Assembly: GCA_037903355.1 (NCBI GenBank)
Contig: JBAJFE010000014.1
Location: 5,642,001 to 5,706,000, forward strand
DNA length: 64,000 bases
Direction: 5' to 3'
Source of the DNA: Trichuris trichiura
Lineage: Eukaryota; Nematoda; Enoplea; Trichinellida; Trichuridae
The notes under the pieces were generated by a model. That model was not told the origin of the DNA, did no database searches, and worked only from the letters and a program-made list of their open reading frames with translations. The first letter of the stretch is position 1, and the number at the start of each line of letters is the position of its first letter. The translations under genes were made by a program, and so were the position numbers. Shown piece after piece: positions 26,685 through 37,480 of the stretch.

Positions 26685-28057
26685 CTACCCACCGTAGGCT
26701 CCCTCACTGGCATAACAAAAAATGTGCACTGAGCGTGAACTACCCGTCAAACTCTTGAAACGCGGTATCTCAACTGTCGGCAGATGTTCCATGTCCAATA
26801 GCCACATATTCCATTCGGCAAGCACGTCTTCTTTTAGTACGTCGTCCCAATTACGTCTCACGGACCATAGTTCTTCAAGCAGAATCCTAGCGACGATAGT
26901 GAAAGGAGCTATAAACCAAAGGGGATTGATTATAGGTGGGCGCCGCAACGCTTAAGAGCAGTCTTTCCGCTTGGGCGCAGGGGTCCGGTGCTGACCATTT
27001 GAAGGAAAAAGCGTTCCTTCCACCAAAATTCACACAAGGCCCAAAATTTTCTCTCTTCCTAGTGCTTTTCAGGTCAAATTGACCTGTTATTCCACTCCTT
27101 CATTCGTCGGAATGTCCTCAAGCAGCTCTCGAGAACTAGCAGTCCATTGTCTCAGTCGGAAGTCTGTGATCCTTAATATTGTCGCCAGCTGCTGGTACCT
27201 TCACCACGCCTCTTGCTCAGTACCAGCAGAATCGAGTAGATTATTGAAGGGCATGTTATGCAAAATTTGATCTGTAGCCAATGGATATATCTTCGGATAA
27301 GTCTCCGCCGCTTGGCGTAAGGTGTATGTGCTACGGGCGGGAAAACTTGTGACCCTGAATACGTGTACCCACATTCTATATACTGCAGGGCATCTCCTTG
27401 ATCCAGGGGGTCTCCAAAAAAACTGCAACGCCGAAAGATTTTCAAGGAGGCCCATACCTGACGGTTCGTCTTTTCCAATGTCAGCTGACAGCAGAAACTT
27501 GTCACACCGGAACCTTAACAACAAGCGGACAACAAGCGGACCAATTCCACCAAGAATTCAGGTCACTAAATAAGCAATGGTTTAGCGATATGCCTTTATA
27601 ATCTTCGGAGACGTCAAAGGCGACAGGGACTTTTCCGGATTTCTGCAAGGAAGCCACAGCAAAATGGGGCAAGTATCAGATTCGACCCGTTTTGCCGTCT
27701 GAGGCACTTTGGCCACCCTTCTTGGCATGACCGTGTCGTAGGGATTCTTTCATCACCTCTGCTACGCTTTTGCTAGCCAAGGTTCCTTCATCAGCCGGCG
27801 GCAAACCGGCGCAGTATCACTGCGCGGTTATCCGGTAACTTGAAGTGGGGCGATTCCCACAGCATTCCAACTTCATACTGGCTGCCTGTAAAACGCTTCA
27901 AACGGGATAGCATATCCATTGCTATTTCGTTCTCTCGCGAAATCCTTTCCTTGACTGAAAGCCTGCAGGACTTAATGGCCCAAAAAGGATCCATCTCTCG
28001 ATTCGGTCGGTCCTTCTCTGAGACGGATAATGCTAATGTGACCAACATTTGGTTCAA
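26685..28057 (-). mobile_element. BEL/Pao LTR-retrotransposon pol fragment, degenerate
   Basis: Minus-strand fragments in several frames follow the order of a BEL/Pao pol. First comes the protease-RT linker (about 28057-27791: PFWAIKSCRLSVKERIS, YEVGMLWESPHFKLPDNRA). Next is an RT core with LLRFRCDKFLLSADIGK (near 27524, motif A region) and FFWRPPG. Then comes the pre-RNase H segment at 26948-26685 (INPLWFIAPFTIVARILLEE, W-D, EWNMWLLDMEHL, IPRF, SVHIFCYASEGAYGG). Frameshifts break it, and RNase H, integrase and the 3' LTR are not seen before 26503. Confidence 0.8.
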
Positions 28058-28181
28058 GGCACTGTTTTATGGTAGGAAGTCGTCCGGCCACTATCCACAC
28101 AAAGGAAGTTCTGCCATAGATGGTCTACAAGAACCAGACTGCGGCACTCTTATGTCTTAATGAATTCGCTGGTCTCGGCTG

Positions 28182-28487
28182 TCAGCGAGCCGTTCCAGGC
28201 ACAGACGTTTGAAGGTAGAAAAAGGGGCGTTTTGCGAGTGCGCGGACAGGACGAAACCGCGGAACTGCGTCAACGCGTCTTTGGGCATGGCGCTCTTTGG
28301 GCATGGCGCTTAACGCAAGTTCCAGCATAGTTGTTTTGTCGTCAATGTGTCGGTGCGAGAAGAACAAGTGCAACCGTGCAAACCATAGTTCAACGTAGGA
28401 GGGCGTGTACCCCGGTACAGGTAGGAACGTGGGTAATTGCAACTGGTGCAACAGCAGGAGTCTGAGCACGCCTTTCCTTGCCATCAC
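28182..28487 (-). pseudogene. Retrotransposon gag-like fragment (Ty3/Gypsy type)
   Basis: The minus-strand frame contains LQLPTFLPVPGYTPSYVELW followed by FARLHLFFSHRHIDDKT and LALSAMP, the usual start of an invertebrate Gypsy gag (LPxF...WFxxxExxF...I). A 16-bp tandem duplication (CTTTGGGCATGGCGCT twice, at about 28283-28314) breaks the frame. A poorly conserved stretch separates it from the BEL/Pao pol fragment on the same strand, so it may be a different element or a composite. The adjacent repeat at 28616-29070 could be its 5' LTR. Confidence 0.55.
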
Positions 28488-28615
28488 TCACAGGTCACCA
28501 GTGTAGACCACGAACCAAGACACCATTAAGACCACCAGAACGCCAAATGATCCACTTGACGAACTTACAGTCAACTCCTACCATCTGATTCGCAGGAACC
28601 GTTCAAAGCATCATT

Positions 28616-29070
28616 TGTTACAGGCTGAATCAAGTGAGATAAAGTAACAGCAGCAGGTTAAAGCTAGAAGATCAATGGAAATGAACCGGCAAGCTTTGAA
28701 TGAGCAGCACAAGCATACAAACGATAGAGCATTAGGGATAATTCTAGCGCGATGCGGTGCAGGAGTTACCGCAAGAAAACGACAGCTAACCCGATGGAGA
28801 TGGACCAAGACAGTTGAACTACAGCAGAACAGTTGAACGAACGGGGAAACTTTTCTAAGAGAAATCTTCCATCCGCAGTAGGAAAACAATGCTGAATTAT
28901 GGCCTGAGTATAAACGAAGAGATCCTTAACCATTGTGTATGGAGAAGTAAACCTACACTTGGTAGTAAAACACAAGCGTTCACTATCTATCGGACTGGGT
29001 GCTGCCACGTGAATGCTACAGCAACATGAACGCTATGGCAAAATGATAACGGTCGAAGTGAAACGCTCCT
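28616..29070 (-). repeat. LTR-like dispersed repeat, copy 1
   Basis: About 450 bp homologous to 53670-54090: both begin (plus strand) TCAAG-G-GATAAAGTAACAG followed by CAGCAGGTTAA, and end near GTGAAACGCT-C. It lies just upstream, in minus-strand sense, of the gag-like fragment, as a 5' LTR would. No TG/CA borders could be fixed with certainty. Confidence 0.55.
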
Positions 29071-29346
29071 TAAATAAACGCTAAGTATTAGTGGCTTTTA
29101 GTGCTATAGCTATGTATGAAGGCTCATGCGAAGAAATGCGTAATTAATGATGATGGTTCAGTAAACTCGGCTGATGAACATAAGCCGAAATCGTGCTTAA
29201 TTTTCAGTAAATGGTAGTAGAGATGTAATGTTAGGATACTTCGTGGGTTAGAAGTGGTAAGGTCAAGTGCACGGTATTAATTTAAAGAACTTTAACCAAT
29301 TCGCAGGCTGCACACGTGTGGGCAATTGTTTAAAACTATTTCTCCG

Positions 29347-31618
29347 ATGGTAAAGCCCGAGGTTTACGATTTAGAGTCTTCCGACTCCACCAGAATTCAA
29401 GTAACATGCAATCGTATCTTCCCGCTGAACAAGCTTTTTGAACACTGGCTTATCGAGCTTGGTGCTGAGGCTCACAGCAAGGAAAAGAAGAGTACCCTAT
29501 CTTTCAATCGTGCGTTATGTTCTTTGAGAATGTTTCCATCTGAATTGCATAGCACCGAAGAGGCTAAAACTTTACTACTTCATTTTGGCGCGCGAATATG
29601 TGCAGAACTTGATAAGCGATTGGAAGTGTTTCGGTTGCAGTATGGTTTTCCAACTTTTGAAAACGTTCAAGGTTACATAAAATCTCAAAGTAAAAATGTT
29701 GGATTACCTTGTTTGGTTAACCAAAACCTTCAGAAACGTTCTACTGTTAAGCAGCAGGCTAACGAAGAAACTACGCAAACAAGGCAAGTTCGTTTACCTG
29801 CGATCATAGGGACTAAAAGCGTGAAGGTAGGCTCAGGTACCGTTGCCAGCAGAAGAAGAAGTCAAAGTAGGCACTCGTTTCATACACAGATGTTACGTTC
29901 TCCTTTCTGTTTAGATTATGTGCCAAAATACAGATCCGGCGGCTTTGCAATTCTGCGGGCTTTGTATGAATTCTCTAGTGGAACTAGCGGGGAATGGCTG
30001 GAAACCGTCGAGCTGCAGAAAATGGCGCAGCAGTTCTGCGATGAGTACATTGGACCTTCTACGCGGAACCAGCCTTTTACAGCTTGGGCTGCTCGAAAAA
30101 CGCTTATAAATAACAATATGATAGAAGTGCGACGTTCCAAGGGCAACGAATATCGGCTGACATTGAAGGGAAGGTCGACGGCAGAACGTTTTGCAAAAGC
30201 TTTGGAAGAGCAGAAATGTGACGACGCTAATACTACGTCGCACGCGAAAGGGTTGCTAGTCAGGCATGGCTTGCCTGGCGCACGGTACCAAAAATTCTGC
30301 GAGCCAGGTCCTTCATTCTTCGAACGATGGGCTGAAACAAAGTAAGCTATTCTTCCTTTTGCCTTAGGACTTCCATCGGTATAGTTTACCTCTTTAGGAA
30401 GTGAACTGACAGAGCCTGATCTTTCGGGTGATAGTAAAACTCCCGCGCCTGAGGATGAACCACTTTTTAGCCGCAACTTTGTCATTTTGGAAAATGAATC
30501 TAGAAATATCGATGAAGTTGCACGTGATGCTTCCACGTTCGGGGTTGCAGGCATTACGTTGTCCTGAATGCGGTTGCAGTCACAGAGTGATGGAAAATAG
30601 CAAGTTTCATTTGACTTTGCTTGTTGACCATTCTGAAACGAAAGGAGGCCCAAATGGGCGATATGGGCCTGTTAGTCAACGTCAGACAAGTCGAGCAAAA
30701 ATGCGTTCTGCTTTGGCACAAGCTGACATACGATTTGAAGAAAGAGATTTAAACCTAGGCGATTATTTATGGGTCTTGCAGAGTCGGTCGGATAAATCAC
30801 TTGAATTTGTTGTCGATGTCATAATTGAGCGTAAACGAATTGACGATCTGGCTCAGTGTATAATGGGAAAAGAAGCTCGGTACGTTTTGAAACGACGTTA
30901 TCTTAATCTAAAAGTTAGTTTCAGTTATCGCGAGCAAAAATTTCGCCTGAAACGTTGCGGTGTTGCTCGAATAATCTATTTGGTCGAAGGCTGTGTTGGA
31001 ATTGATTCCATGGCTGATTGCAAGAAAGCAGCTATCAGGGGTGCTTGTAGCAAGACACGGGTCATAGACAATTTCGACGTCGTGAAAACCGCTAATGTAG
31101 CGGAAACTGTGGAATATTTGCAAGCAATGACGGACTACATCCGAAGAAAGTTAGTTCTTCCTATATGGGTTTGCACGGATACCGATGGCGATGGCACTTT
31201 TGAAGAGCCAAAGCACAGGGTAAGAAGGCTACCGCAGCCTGCTTAATAAATAGAGACAATCTACTCTTAGTGTTGCCGAAAGCTTATGCATTGTATGAAA
31301 CGATTTCATCAGTTCAATTCTAAAGGTCGAAAGCAACGTGCATGGACAGTAACTGAAACCTTCGCGCGTATGTTGCTGCAGTTCAATGGAATATCAGCGG
31401 AACGTGCTCAGGAAATCATCAATCTCTATCCTACAGTAGCCCACTTAATTGACGTTTACCGTGAACTGGAAGAGTCAAGCAAGACACAAGCTTCAAGCGA
31501 AACGCAGCAGTTAGATCCTCTCGCCGCTATTCAGTCTGGTAGTTGTAAACGCAACATTGGCAAGGTCTCGGAAAATATTGACCATTTTTTCACCTCTGTC
31601 AAGCCCTTTAGTTCTTGA
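29347..31618 (+). CDS. MUS81: Crossover junction endonuclease MUS81
   Basis: Catalytic subunit of the MUS81-EME structure-specific endonuclease that cuts branched DNA in the nucleus during replication-fork repair and recombination. Exons: 29347-30341, 30402-30536, 30580-30879, 30925-31219, 31271-31618 (690 aa; human is 551). The N-terminal HhH region reads NKLFEHWLIEL, FNRALCSLRMFP, EEAKTLLLHFG. A winged helix follows (about 190-300: FAILRALYEF, YRLTLKGRSTAERFA), then an acidic linker. The ERCC4 nuclease has LLVDHSETKGG, LGDYLWV, the catalytic IIERKRIDDL motif and REQKFRLKRCG with YLVEG. The C-terminal HhH2 reads TETFARMLLQFNGISAERAQ. The ERKxxxD catalytic residues are present. The first ATG in the homologous frame was chosen; a TTG-led extension to 29326 exists. 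The exon 1/2 and 2/3 junctions are ambiguous by a few bases. Intron 3 is 45 nt, in frame and stop-free. Confidence 0.93.
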
Positions 31619-32139
31619 AATCGTACTTGTTACGCCCTGCGCGTCTGCGCGCGGTCTGTAAAACAGCTCGTGATTAAGGCGACGCCTGAATTAGCACGAT
31701 TCGCTGCCAACACGAAGCGAATATAGCGTTTCTTTGGTTTCGTTTGCATTCGTGTGCTGTTCAGAGTAAACGTTGCTAACAGTCCAGCGTGCCCTGGCCT
31801 ACTGCTCTTGGCGAACTGTCCTGTGCCGGTTACGTTGAGCATGAACAGTTGAGACAAAAGACTGTGTCAATTCCAGAGATTAATGCGAAGTCCTTCTAGC
31901 AGGCTAAGCGCTTTGTTTAGACGCACAATACGCAACTTCCAGCTGAAGGACTCCCTTTGACCTTTCCGCCTGTTTGATCGTTGCGCTAAGTCGCCTTCAC
32001 GCTATGCTGCTGAGCACTGAGCTCCCATTTCAATGGTGTCGAAGTGCACCTGTCCATTGCCCGTTTGGCCAGCCACGGTTACACGCACTTATATGTTAAC
32101 CACTCTGCGGACTTCATCGATCCAAAGACGAAATTAATA

Positions 32140-32680
32140 ACAAAAAACCTTGAATTCGTGGTGCAATTCCACTTGTAAATATGCTTCAGATAAGTCGAGC
32201 TTGGTAAATGTGATACCATGTCTTAGCGCCTGGCAGAGGTCATCAGGATGTGGAATGGAATGTATATCAATCACTAGTCGATCATTCAACTCTGCGGAAA
32301 AATCAGCGCATGTTCGAACCCGACTAAAGGTATCCCGTGATTAACGAAAATTGATAGGACCAGAAAAATTGTTCGTAAAGAGAACATTCGTAAGCCAGGC
32401 TTTCGTAAAACGGTGGATACCGGTATTCGGTTCCTTCACAGTCACAATTGGAGCAGCCAAGGATGGCCTGTTCACGAAAGTATGTATCCCCTCCTGACAT
32501 ACCGCTCCAATTCCTTCTCCACTGCGCCACGCATTGCAAAAGCCAAGAGAACCTTTTCTGAAATACTGATAGAGCTTCCTGTTTGAGCTCTGGATGTGCC
32601 TTTATCTTTTTGCGATGTTCCAGATCAGATTCGAAGAGAATTTCAAACTGATCAAAAATCTTTCCCCTGGAAACCACTGG
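32140..32680 (-). mobile_element. Ty3/Gypsy reverse transcriptase fragment, degenerate
   Basis: Minus-strand frames give FDQFEILFESDLEHRKKIKA and KQEALSVFQKRF (start of a Gypsy RT). After a gap come TCADFSAELNDRLVID, HPDDLCQALRHG and FTKLDLSEAYLQVELHHEF, the RT segment ending in the first catalytic Asp (motif A, KLDLSEAYLQ). It lacks YxDD, RNase H and integrase here. It resembles the C. elegans K02A2.6-like Gypsy group from memory. It lies about 520 bp downstream of the MUS81 stop. Confidence 0.75.
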
Positions 32681-32969
32681 CGATCCAGTTTACAGACACA
32701 TACGTAAAAACCGTTCATAAGGAGTTCGTATTTCCAAAAGTGCAATCCAGTCATGCCCTATGACGTTCACGATTGACTGATCTGCCACTCGTACGTGCAG
32801 CTTCCCTCAGCTGACTGCGGCATTCAACCGAAGCTGTCGCTTCGCCCTTAAAAAAGATGAAATGTTTAGCAGAACTAAGGAACTGGATAGTTGGTAGTTG
32901 AACTACAGAAACTTAATCTGCAACCTAACCCTTCTGCACACTGCGCTAAACCACGTCTCGGCGATGTTA

Positions 32970-33702
32970 CAGCTGAACCTCCGTAGGTTGACCACCAAAC
33001 AGACAGGTCAACTTACAGACAGCAAACTAGTGTTCATATATCATGTCACGGCTAAAGCGGTCAACACGTGCGGACCAACCAACTGGCCAAAATTCGGTCA
33101 ACTTAGGGAGGTGGTCGACATATAGAGGTGGTCAACTTCGGAGGTTCCACTGTCTATATATGTGTGTGCGTGTACATAGAGGAAATTATCTTGGTCCAAA
33201 GAAACTGTTGAATAGAATTATCATTCTTGTGCAAGTAAATCACGTAAAAAGCAACAGTTTGTGGCCGTGATGATGTAAGCCCTGGAAATGCTCATTGTGG
33301 TTCTACTGCCGTTGTTGATGTTTGAATTATATTTTATGTAGAGTGCTTCTTTTATTTTCTTAACCATGAATTGGCTCTCCTTGCAGAGCACCTTCGCCTG
33401 CAGTTGGCCTACACATTGCGTTGCATGCTGTACTACTGGTGACGTCTGAGGCCAATTCCAACTACAGTGGACCCCCAAAGTTGACCCCCTCTGTATGTCG
33501 ATCATCTCCTTAAGTTGACTGAATTTTGACCAGTTGGTTGATCCGCACGTTAATAAGCGCAAGGACAACCTCTATACGTCGACCATTTCCGTAAGTGGGA
33601 AGTTGACCGCTTTAGCCGTGACAAGGTATATGGACGCAACGATAGTTTGCTTTCTGTAAGTGGACCAGTCTGCTGGGTGGTCGACCTACGGAGGTTCAAC
33701 TG
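32970..33702. mobile_element. Pair of pogo/Tigger-type MITEs in inverted orientation
   Basis: Left copy 32970-33152 starts CAGCTGAACCTCCGTAGGTT and ends GGAGGTTCCACTG. Right copy 33465-33702 starts CAGTGGACCCCC and ends CTACGGAGGTTCAACTG. The two align as reverse complements, so the whole unit is a large inverted repeat around a 312-bp centre. TA dinucleotides flank the outer ends (32968-32969 and 33703-33704) and the right copy's inner start (33463-33464), the target site used by pogo/Tigger elements. The right copy has an extra segment of about 60 bp that looks like an internal duplication. No coding. Confidence 0.8.
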
Positions 33703-33893
33703 TATAACGTAAGTGTTCCTAGTACGCAGTTACATACAGCATACGTACTACACGTGTACCATAAAAGCTGTGGGTTTTGCAGGTATTCTGCTTAAAGGCA
33801 GAGTATACTACGCCAATGCTGAAAATTTCATGTTTGGAGAAGAATGACTATCTTGCGTGTAAGCAGCACGTACTGCGTGCATGCTCTATATGG

Positions 33894-34668
33894 CAGTGAT
33901 TCCCAACCTTTTCCGCGTCAGGGCCTCCTTTAGAGACGCGCAACTCCTTAGGGCTCCCCTCCGTTCTTGCGTGGTTCTGCTCTTCCCTTTTCTCGCTTGA
34001 GGTTCTTTCACGCTTATTAGAGTACCTGTGACATACAGTTTGCCGAAAATTTCAACAATGAATTTGCTGTTGTCTTTTCCATCTGGTGAATACCGACGCT
34101 AACAACGAAATTTTAATCTGCATTTTAAAACTCCTCAATTTAAAACTTCGATGTTTGTACCGGTGTGCGCCGTATGGAAAAGACAATAACTAACCCAAAT
34201 CTAATTTCTGACACGTAGGCAACGCTTTTCAGTCACGCGGTCTAAGTATTTCAGACGACCTGTAACTGCGGTTCTTTGCTCAGTGAATGAAGGTAGATCA
34301 AAAAGCTTCCTTAGTCGTATGGAATTGGTCGAAACTTCTTCGTCGTCGTGAAGTCGTCGCCAAAGGGAGGAATTGCGCAGCCTCATTCAGTATCCAGCGA
34401 GCTTCTGCGAACTGTCAGTGACTTAGCTTGAACGCAGCAAGGTTCTATTGATTTAGGAGGGCCACGCACGCTGATGGCAAGTTCCTTTTTCTATGCACCG
34501 TGATTTTGAGAAATTGCTTACTCTCCGTTTCCACGAGAAAAGTTACATTATTAAAAAGATGTACAGGCACAACCCGGGGACCCTCAAGGGCCTCCTTAGC
34601 ATTCAGAACCTCCTTCGACTCCCCTTGGGCCCACAAGGGAGCCCAGGGGACCCCGTTGGGAGTCACTG
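33894..34668. mobile_element. Non-autonomous hAT element
   Basis: The left end CAGTGATTCCCAACC and right end GTTGGGAGTCACTG are inverted with one mismatch, the classic Charlie-like hAT terminus. The interior contains GGGCCTCC and GGGGACCC-type GC clusters near both ends. The expected 8-bp target duplication is not preserved (CTATATGG against TGCTAGTT), so it is either older than the elements at 7345 and 25763 or rearranged. No transposase frame recognised. Confidence 0.75.
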
Positions 34669-37179
34669 TGCTAGTTGTTTGTGACGTTTGCAACTGCCGA
34701 TGGACATCTTGCGTGCCGCAACTAGAAGGGAGCCAGCTTGTCTGCAACAAGAACAAACTTGAAAATTCGGCATACGGAATTTTCACTGCGTACCCGATTC
34801 CACGCAAGCAAAACGCGCTCTTTCATTTACATTTACGCTACGCGCTGAAGACGGGGCGAGTAAGGTCCTGACAACTGTGGAGAATAGATGCGTTTAATTT
34901 TAGCAACGAGAATCACCAACCATGAAAAGTAAGCGTCTTAAATTTTAAAGTTAAAAAATGTAATACTGCGTTGTAGGACCGGAGAGTCTAGTAAGTCTCA
35001 CTTTAATATGACCCTTGAAACTCGATGTGTTGCAATGCTTTATGGCTGTTGCTTAACTGGCTTGGGTAGATACAACCGGTAGCCCAAACTTATTAATGTC
35101 ATTTTGGATCCTTTTTCCCTTTGTACTACTCCTGTACACCGTAGTGGCTGTATACTACACGCATTACCCACGTCAAGGAGTTGACCCACCGCATTACACG
35201 TTACTTTGCGGTAAAGTAGTTTGCTACTGTGGAGGTAGGGCTACGCCCATAGCTTGAATCTGACTCCTTTCGACCGTGTGTTTGGTTTGCAGGAGGAGGA
35301 GAGGAATGTGAAAATACTCTGGGAGCATATGGAAAGTGAGCGTTTAAACGAGGACTTTGGTAGCGTTTAGTGATTACCGTTTAGTGCTGTTCTGTGTGGC
35401 GGAGAAGCTATCTACTGCCATTGTCAAATGACTAAAGATAAAAAAATAGTGCTTGCAAGGCACAACAATTTGTTCAGAACGACAGGAGTGGACAAGTGCA
35501 TTTCGGAGCTTAAGTTCAATGTATGTTTTCATATTAACAGTGTTGCTCCAAGTTTTCAGAAGTGCACTGTAAAACGTGGCGAAGCTTCGAACACTAAGCT
35601 AAACAGGGGAATCACGAGACCACCACAGCAGTTGCCAGCGCTGGGCGGACCTCTCAGAAATGCGAGAGTTTATTGTCCGAAAGTAACACGAACGCTAACG
35701 AATCACCATACTACGCTCCTATTCGTACTACCAAGGGGGTCAAACCATAGTCAAAACCTGACATGCAGGTGCGCTCTGCATCCACTGGACGACTGACAGC
35801 AAGTAGTTTTCATAGGGGCCAAATTTCATTGCATCTTTGTGCTGATCTTTGCTTTATTTCTGGTCATTTCATCACCAATGTTTAGAACAGAATGTCTTCC
35901 ATCAGTGTTATTGTTTAGGACGATCGTATTATCTGCTATAGAAACTGCCTATAGTTTTAAGGGATCTTGTCTCTTACCAGCTCCACGGTCCGAAAAATGC
36001 AATTGCCCTTCTGAAAAGCATACAGGAAGGTGTTCTGCCCTTACTGACGAGCACGCCGGTCAATCTGTCTTGCCCATACCTAGGTCTGAGATAAGAGCCT
36101 TATTTTTAGGCTTAGACTTAGGCAAGAAGAGAACAGAATGGACGGCAAACTTATGGTACCACGGTGGCGGCCTAGAGACAAAATCCGTTTTATATTTTAT
36201 TAACAGAACTTTCGAGAACAAGTTTCAGCGTCATATGCGAACTTTCGTATGATTATTTATTGCCTGTTCTTGCTTTTGAAGAAAGTAAGCGCCCAAGCAA
36301 CGCATTCATGAGCAGTTATTAGGAGAAAAATCAGAACAGTGTTATTTTCGGAATTTTCTGGACCAATCCCGTCGCGTCTTCAGCAATGATGCTGAAGATG
36401 GGACGAGGTCGGTCATCGCTGACGGCTATTTGTTAATGGGAGTTTCTTAGAAATGTTTGTTCCACATGCAGCTTTTTTCCTGGCGCTTCAGCTGGAAAAG
36501 GAAGGCTTCATACAACATAAAAAGCAGAAATGACAATCAAACGACGCATGCCAAACTAATATAATCGTTACTTTTAGGAACTTCCACTTACAAAGCGACT
36601 AATTGTAGCGGACTATGATCAAGGTATTTCGTTTTCACGCCAAGCAATAGTATCTCTGAATTTAAGAGCTTAAAAGAAATGTTCCAAGGCTAGACGACCG
36701 AAAGATTCCACTGCTTTCATCTTATCTCAGTCAATTCCAATACACTGACTTAATAATTCACTTCGAACGTTATGATGAAGAAATGGTCGAATTGGTAAGA
36801 AATTTATGACGTCTGTTTTTAAAGAGACTTCACGATGTTTAGATCGCGATAAAACTGACTTTTACTTTGTTTTATTCTGCTATTCATATTTCAGTAGTTA
36901 GTCAACTGGAAATATACAGAATACTCATAAAACTTTACATTCATTACTTGCTTGAAAATTATTGTTGGATTTGCCATCAATAGGTTTCAGAAAGAGATCA
37001 GTTCATTTCTTGGGCCCCTCGACTGTACAGGAGAAATATGCTTAAGTAGATGAGAAAAGTTCAAAAAATAAGCAGACTTTGCTTTCCTTCATGGCTGAAA
37101 TTGCTAGACCAATAAATGGTTTAGTATGGGACTCTTTCCGTTGCGTTGCGCTCATGTGACCACGACCGTCATGAGGCAA
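34669..37179. other. No recognised gene
   Basis: Plus-strand frames at 35428-35796 (122 codons) and 35839-36252 (137 codons, with a hydrophobic start) are the longest here. Neither resembles a known family or shows supporting splice structure, so I do not call them genes. A short hairpin (CGTCTTCAGCA with TGCTGAAGATG) lies at 36375-36400. Confidence 0.4.
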
Positions 37180-37480
37180 GTCACGGAAGTTGGCCGTGTC
37201 CAAACTAACCAATGATATTACTTCGGGAATCAGGGCAGCCCGTGATAAACGGATGATTATGTCACACACCGGATGTTTACTACTCAGAAAAGATATATAA
37301 AGGGGTCATTGCTGGTGACGGGTGGTCGGCCTGAATACTGCGTTCGTGTCGTGCTTTCGCGCCTCTCTTTCTCTTTCGTAGTTCGTTTTGTAGTTTATTG
37401 ATCGGGACATCGAATAAATTCTTTTCTGACTGAGCATGGAAGGTAGCTTCACAGTTACGCAATTTCTCGCTAATTCAACG
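37180..37480 (+). promoter_or_regulatory. Possible solo LTR or core promoter: TATA box followed by poly(A) signal
   Basis: AGATATATAAAGGGG near 37291 is a good TATA box, and about 110 bp downstream GAATAAATTCTTTT (near 37413) is a good polyadenylation signal. This TATA-then-AATAAA spacing within a few hundred bases, with no gene between, is what a retrotransposon LTR looks like. LTR borders and a second copy were not found, so the call is an inference. Confidence 0.35.

Noticed and set aside
30308..30397. Alternative MUS81 intron 1 with donor GTCCTT at 30308 and acceptor TTTAG at 30397
   Set aside because: It also keeps frame, but the donor GTAAGC at 30342 is much stronger; kept only as an alternative.
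29916..30653. 245-codon minus-strand open frame
   Set aside because: Antisense to MUS81 exons 1-3, which match the family clearly; the minus frame matches nothing.
30925..31246. MUS81 nuclease frame continuing past 31219 to a stop at 31246 as the true C-terminus
   Set aside because: A GTAAGA donor at 31220 leads in phase to 31271-31618, which encodes the expected C-terminal HhH domain.
35428..36252. Two consecutive plus-strand frames that could form a small gene
   Set aside because: No homology recognised, no good intron joins them, and transposon remnants surround them.
36375..36400. Small hairpin as a microRNA or terminator
   Set aside because: An 11-bp stem is too short for a pre-miRNA, and there is no gene for it to terminate.
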